Below are positions 20,703 to 22,931 of a stretch of 22,931 nucleotides of DNA, piece after piece. Every line of letters starts with the position of its first letter. Positions within the stretch are counted from its first letter, which is position 1. The translations under genes were made by a program, and so were the position numbers. Location of the stretch: NCBI GenBank assembly GCA_045580305.1, contig JAZNNQ010000047.1, positions 1 to 22,931 on the forward strand, read 5' to 3'. The DNA comes from RGIG7332 sp045580305. Lineage in GTDB: Bacteria; Bacillota; Clostridia; Oscillospirales; JAAYXM01. The notes beneath the pieces were generated by a model. The model ran no database searches and was not told where the DNA came from. It saw only the letters and a list, made by a program, of their open reading frames with translations.

Positions 20703-21707
20703 GTGACGACGAAAGCAAAGCTCGCTTTTGCAGCACTCTCTTTTTTTGCAGGCATTATTTTTTACAGAACCGTAGTGAGAAGAATAATTTTCTATTTCAC
20801 CGGAGAACCTCACCTTTTTTATTTACTTAAAAAGTTAGACAAGTTTGATGAGTCGTATGCAAAAAAGTCAAAACTCACCGTGGCATTGCTTATTCTTTTT
20901 GCATTATTTGTTTTTGCTACAGTTTTTGTTTTTGCACCGGTTGTAGTAAAAATATACTTCCCTTGCGGCATCATTATAGGATTTTTGACACATAACGAAA
21001 GTTTTTATTTGACAAGGGACAATGCATACGATGAGGCTAACAGATTTTTAAAGGATCCTAATTCTGCAAGCTCTGTTTCTATGTGTATTTCAAAAGAAGT
21101 TACTACAGACATTTTCGATGATACCGCGAGTTTTTACGATAAGTTCCTCTACTCCATTAAAAGCGAAGCTCTTCCCAGCATTGTTATCGGACTGCTTATT
21201 CCGTCTTTATGCTCTACTTATTTCCACTTTCCAGCAAATGCAATAGAATCGCCTTTTGCCGATACTCACTACTCAACAACTTACGATATTACCATACAAA
21301 GCAAAAAAACAGCCGGATACCCCGTTGAAGCTAAAGCAGAGATATTCGCTTGCTATGTTGAGAGTGATGGGAAATATTATTACGATATTAATACAATCTA
21401 TGTCCCTGGGGATTATGATGAATTTCCCGTAATTGAGGGTTCATTAAGCGATGCTGGTCAACAGAAAATTTTCGACAGCAACTACTACACAGAAACAGAC
21501 GGAACAAGATGGACCGTCAAGGTTCATTCTCCCCTTGGTAAGACAATAACTTATATTTTGATAAAAGTATTCTTGTGGTGCTTAGTGTGTTTGTTGACGA
21601 TAAAAAGCGCCTACCGTTCCAAGAGAAAAAGGGAAATTGAAGAATTCATAAACGAAAATTATTGGCAGCTTAAGGAATTACAGAGCAAACCACAAGAAAA
21701 TAGATAG
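20703..21707 (+). CDS. Multi-span membrane protein of unknown function in lysogeny cassette
   Basis: 334 residues from GTG 20703, directly after the ImmA-like stop. Hydrophobic segments at ~5-24, ~58-95 (one long or two short), ~157-176 and ~275-300, with a beta-rich domain between ~180 and 270 (TYDITIQSKKTAGYPVEAKA, SLSDAGQQKIFDSNYYTETDG). Basic, helical cytoplasmic tail (SKRKREIEEFINENY). Lower GC than the late genes. It is likely made in the lysogen, so host-altering functions such as superinfection exclusion or defence are possible. No family recognised. Confidence 0.7.
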   Translation: MTTKAKLAFAALSFFAGIIFYRTVVRRIIFYFTGEPHLFYLLKKLDKFDESYAKKSKLTVALLILFALFVFATVFVFAPVVVKIYFPCGIIIGFLTHNESFYLTRDNAYDEANRFLKDPNSASSVSMCISKEVTTDIFDDTASFYDKFLYSIKSEALPSIVIGLLIPSLCSTYFHFPANAIESPFADTHYSTTYDITIQSKKTAGYPVEAKAEIFACYVESDGKYYYDINTIYVPGDYDEFPVIEGSLSDAGQQKIFDSNYYTETDGTRWTVKVHSPLGKTITYILIKVFLWCLVCLLTIKSAYRSKRKREIEEFINENYWQLKELQSKPQENR

Positions 21708-21746
21708 CCAAATTACTTCCTCTTTGTAATATTTTAGGAGGTCCTT

Positions 21747-22763
21747 ATGATTACCAAAAGAGCCGATGGGCGGTATCAGACGCGAGTAACAATTACCGTC
21801 AGAGGCAAAAAAACACAAAAATACTTTTACGGCAAAACAGAAAAAGAAGTTAAGCGCAAGCTTGCCGAGTTCCAGACGAACCAAATAGCTGGGCGATTTT
21901 TCGGAGAAGTTGCCGAAGAATGGAAGATCGAGCATTTTGCAAGGGTAGCTCATAAAACCACAGAATGCTATAACGCGCCCTTCAAACGGATTATTGAGCA
22001 GTTTGGCTCAATAAGGATCACAAGCATCACTCCGCAAATGCTGAGCCTGTTTATAATCCAAGTGTCAAAACAAGGTTTTTCGCTCCGCACAGTCCGTGCT
22101 CACATCGCGGTGCTGAATATGATTTTTAAATTTTCCGTCCTTAACGGATATACCGAAACTAATCCTGCGGAGTATATAACCCCACCAAAAGGTCTGAAAA
22201 CCACACGCAGAGAAATTCCGGAAGACGACCAGCTTCGAACCATAAAAAACTCTTGCGATAAATTCTTTGGGCTCTTTGCGTACCTCATTCTCTTTACCGG
22301 TTGTCGCCGCGGTGAAGCTCTGGCGCTCCGCTATGAGGACATCGACTTTGAAAAGAAGATTATAAAAATACGAAACTCTCTTTATTTTGAGAACAATAAA
22401 CCGGTAATAAAAACAACGAAAACAGAATCTGGAAAACGCGATGTTGTTCTTCTTGACCCGCTTATAGATAAATTAGATCGTAACAGCAAGGGTTATATCT
22501 TTAATACCGACGGAGCACCAATAACTCTTTCGGCATTTCAGAAGCGTTGGAAAAGATATCAAAAAGAAAGCGGCGTTAACATCACACCGCATCAGATCCG
22601 CCACGCCTACGCTACAATCCTTTACGAGGCAGGTATAGACGAGAAGATGGCGCAGGAACTTCTTGGTCACGCCAATATCTCAACAACATTAAATATTTAT
22701 ACCCATATTCGCAATTCCCGTAAAGAAGATGCCGCTCAAAAATTAAACGCCTTTTTCGCTTAA
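21747..22763 (+). CDS. int: Tyrosine integrase
   Basis: 338 residues, ATG 21747 with AGGAGG upstream. AP2-type arm-binding start (residues 1-45, RADGRYQTRVTITVRG), core-binding SAM-like domain (~50-145), catalytic domain with R187 in TGCRRGE, probable K225, H282-x-x-R285 (HQIRH), H308 (LGHAN) and Y318 (NIYTH). All catalytic residues are present. It inserts the phage at the tRNA-like site 55 bp downstream of its stop. Confidence 0.93.
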   Translation: MITKRADGRYQTRVTITVRGKKTQKYFYGKTEKEVKRKLAEFQTNQIAGRFFGEVAEEWKIEHFARVAHKTTECYNAPFKRIIEQFGSIRITSITPQMLSLFIIQVSKQGFSLRTVRAHIAVLNMIFKFSVLNGYTETNPAEYITPPKGLKTTRREIPEDDQLRTIKNSCDKFFGLFAYLILFTGCRRGEALALRYEDIDFEKKIIKIRNSLYFENNKPVIKTTKTESGKRDVVLLDPLIDKLDRNSKGYIFNTDGAPITLSAFQKRWKRYQKESGVNITPHQIRHAYATILYEAGIDEKMAQELLGHANISTTLNIYTHIRNSRKEDAAQKLNAFFA

Positions 22764-22817
22764 AAGTGTATTTCTGGTGTCAAAACTCCCGAAACCATTG
22801 AAATCAAAGGCTTTTAA
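22764..22817 (+). other. Phage-side attachment arm region
   Basis: Short non-coding stretch between int and the tRNA-like core. It contains CTTTTAAACTG, a near-copy of the CTTTTAAGCAG at the core, which could be an integrase arm or core half-site. Nothing else seen. Confidence 0.4.
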
Positions 22818-22867
22818 ACTGCCTTTTAAGCAGGGTGTCCGGAGTTCGAGTCTCCGGTGGGTCACCA
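22818..22867 (+). other. Attachment site: 3' part of a tRNA-Lys(TTT)-like gene
   Basis: Geometry of a tRNA 3' half: anticodon loop CTTTTAA (22823-22829, anticodon TTT), stem to 22834, five-base variable loop, T arm with GTTCGA (22844-22849), acceptor GTGGGTC, A, then CCA (22865-22867). The 5' half and D arm are absent upstream, so this is a remnant and not a full gene. The anticodon stem is imperfect. The complete gene, restored by the phage copy, should lie at the other prophage end. Confidence 0.78.
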
Positions 22868-22904
22868 AAAAGAAGGATATTCCTTTCGGAATGTCCTTCT
22901 TTTT
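22868..22904 (+). terminator. Terminator of the host tRNA
   Basis: 16-bp stem AAAAGAAGGATATTCC with GGAATGTCCTTCTTTT, loop TTTC (22884-22887), ending in T5 (22900-22904). It directly follows the CCA of the tRNA remnant, so it belongs to the chromosome side. The remaining bases to 22931 hold nothing I can name. Confidence 0.8.
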
Positions 22905-22931
22905 ATTATTCTCATTTGGTTTGAACGACGG

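Noticed and set aside
22764..22867. Complete tRNA gene
   Set aside because: The 5' acceptor strand and D arm are missing; only the 3' half is present.
1..22931. CRISPR array
   Set aside because: No regularly spaced repeats; only the short repeats listed as features were found.
1..22931. Insertion sequence or transposase gene
   Set aside because: No transposase-like product and no terminal inverted repeats around any gene.

Overview
The window is the right-hand part of an integrated temperate tailed phage. It ends on the right with a tRNA-Lys-type attachment site and a short stretch of host chromosome (from about 22868). The left end is cut inside a very large virion gene. AGGAGG-type ribosome binding sites, moderate GC, a Clostridia-like tRNA-Lys 3' half and the gene families suggest a host in the Bacillota, probably an anaerobic gut clostridium. 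This is inference; no host housekeeping gene is visible.

Layout, right to left. (1) 22818-22904: 3' half of a tRNA-Lys(TTT)-like gene plus its terminator, the attachment junction. (2) 19954-22763, plus strand: lysogeny cassette of CI-type repressor, ImmA/IrrE-type metallopeptidase, a membrane protein of unknown role and tyrosine integrase. (3) 19824-19953: genetic switch with divergent promoters and three AATTAGCT-type operators 41-42 bp apart. (4) 12180-19823, minus strand: early operon of a Cro-like regulator, a small DNA-binding protein, many small proteins, a ParB-family protein, an HUH rolling-circle Rep with a recognisable nick sequence upstream, and last an ArpU/RinA-like late activator. 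Most small genes here overlap end to start, so they are translationally coupled. (5) 11959-12179: late control region with an 11-bp-period direct repeat, an extended -10 promoter and a terminator-like leader hairpin. (6) 1-11958, minus strand: packaging and virion genes in the order terS, terL, small membrane protein, portal, scaffold, major capsid, head-tail adaptor, nozzle/hub, coiled-coil protein, small acidic protein, and a giant protein carrying a zincin metallopeptidase motif. Order and sizes match the portal-scaffold-capsid-adaptor-nozzle-internal protein order of T7-like podoviruses, although this phage is temperate.

Most notable points: a single-tyrosine HUH Rep with a pC194/phiX174-like nick core (CTTGATAATA) and a 14-bp hairpin as the only visible replication module of a tailed prophage, beside a ParB without ParA; a capsid protein with a chitobiase-C-terminal-like Ig domain; a probable ejection protein with an HEVTH zincin site; two neighbouring early genes each thrown out of frame by one G in long G tracts (9 and 8 G); and a third small gene interrupted by an in-frame TGA. 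Lysis genes, tail fibres and the left attachment site lie outside the window.
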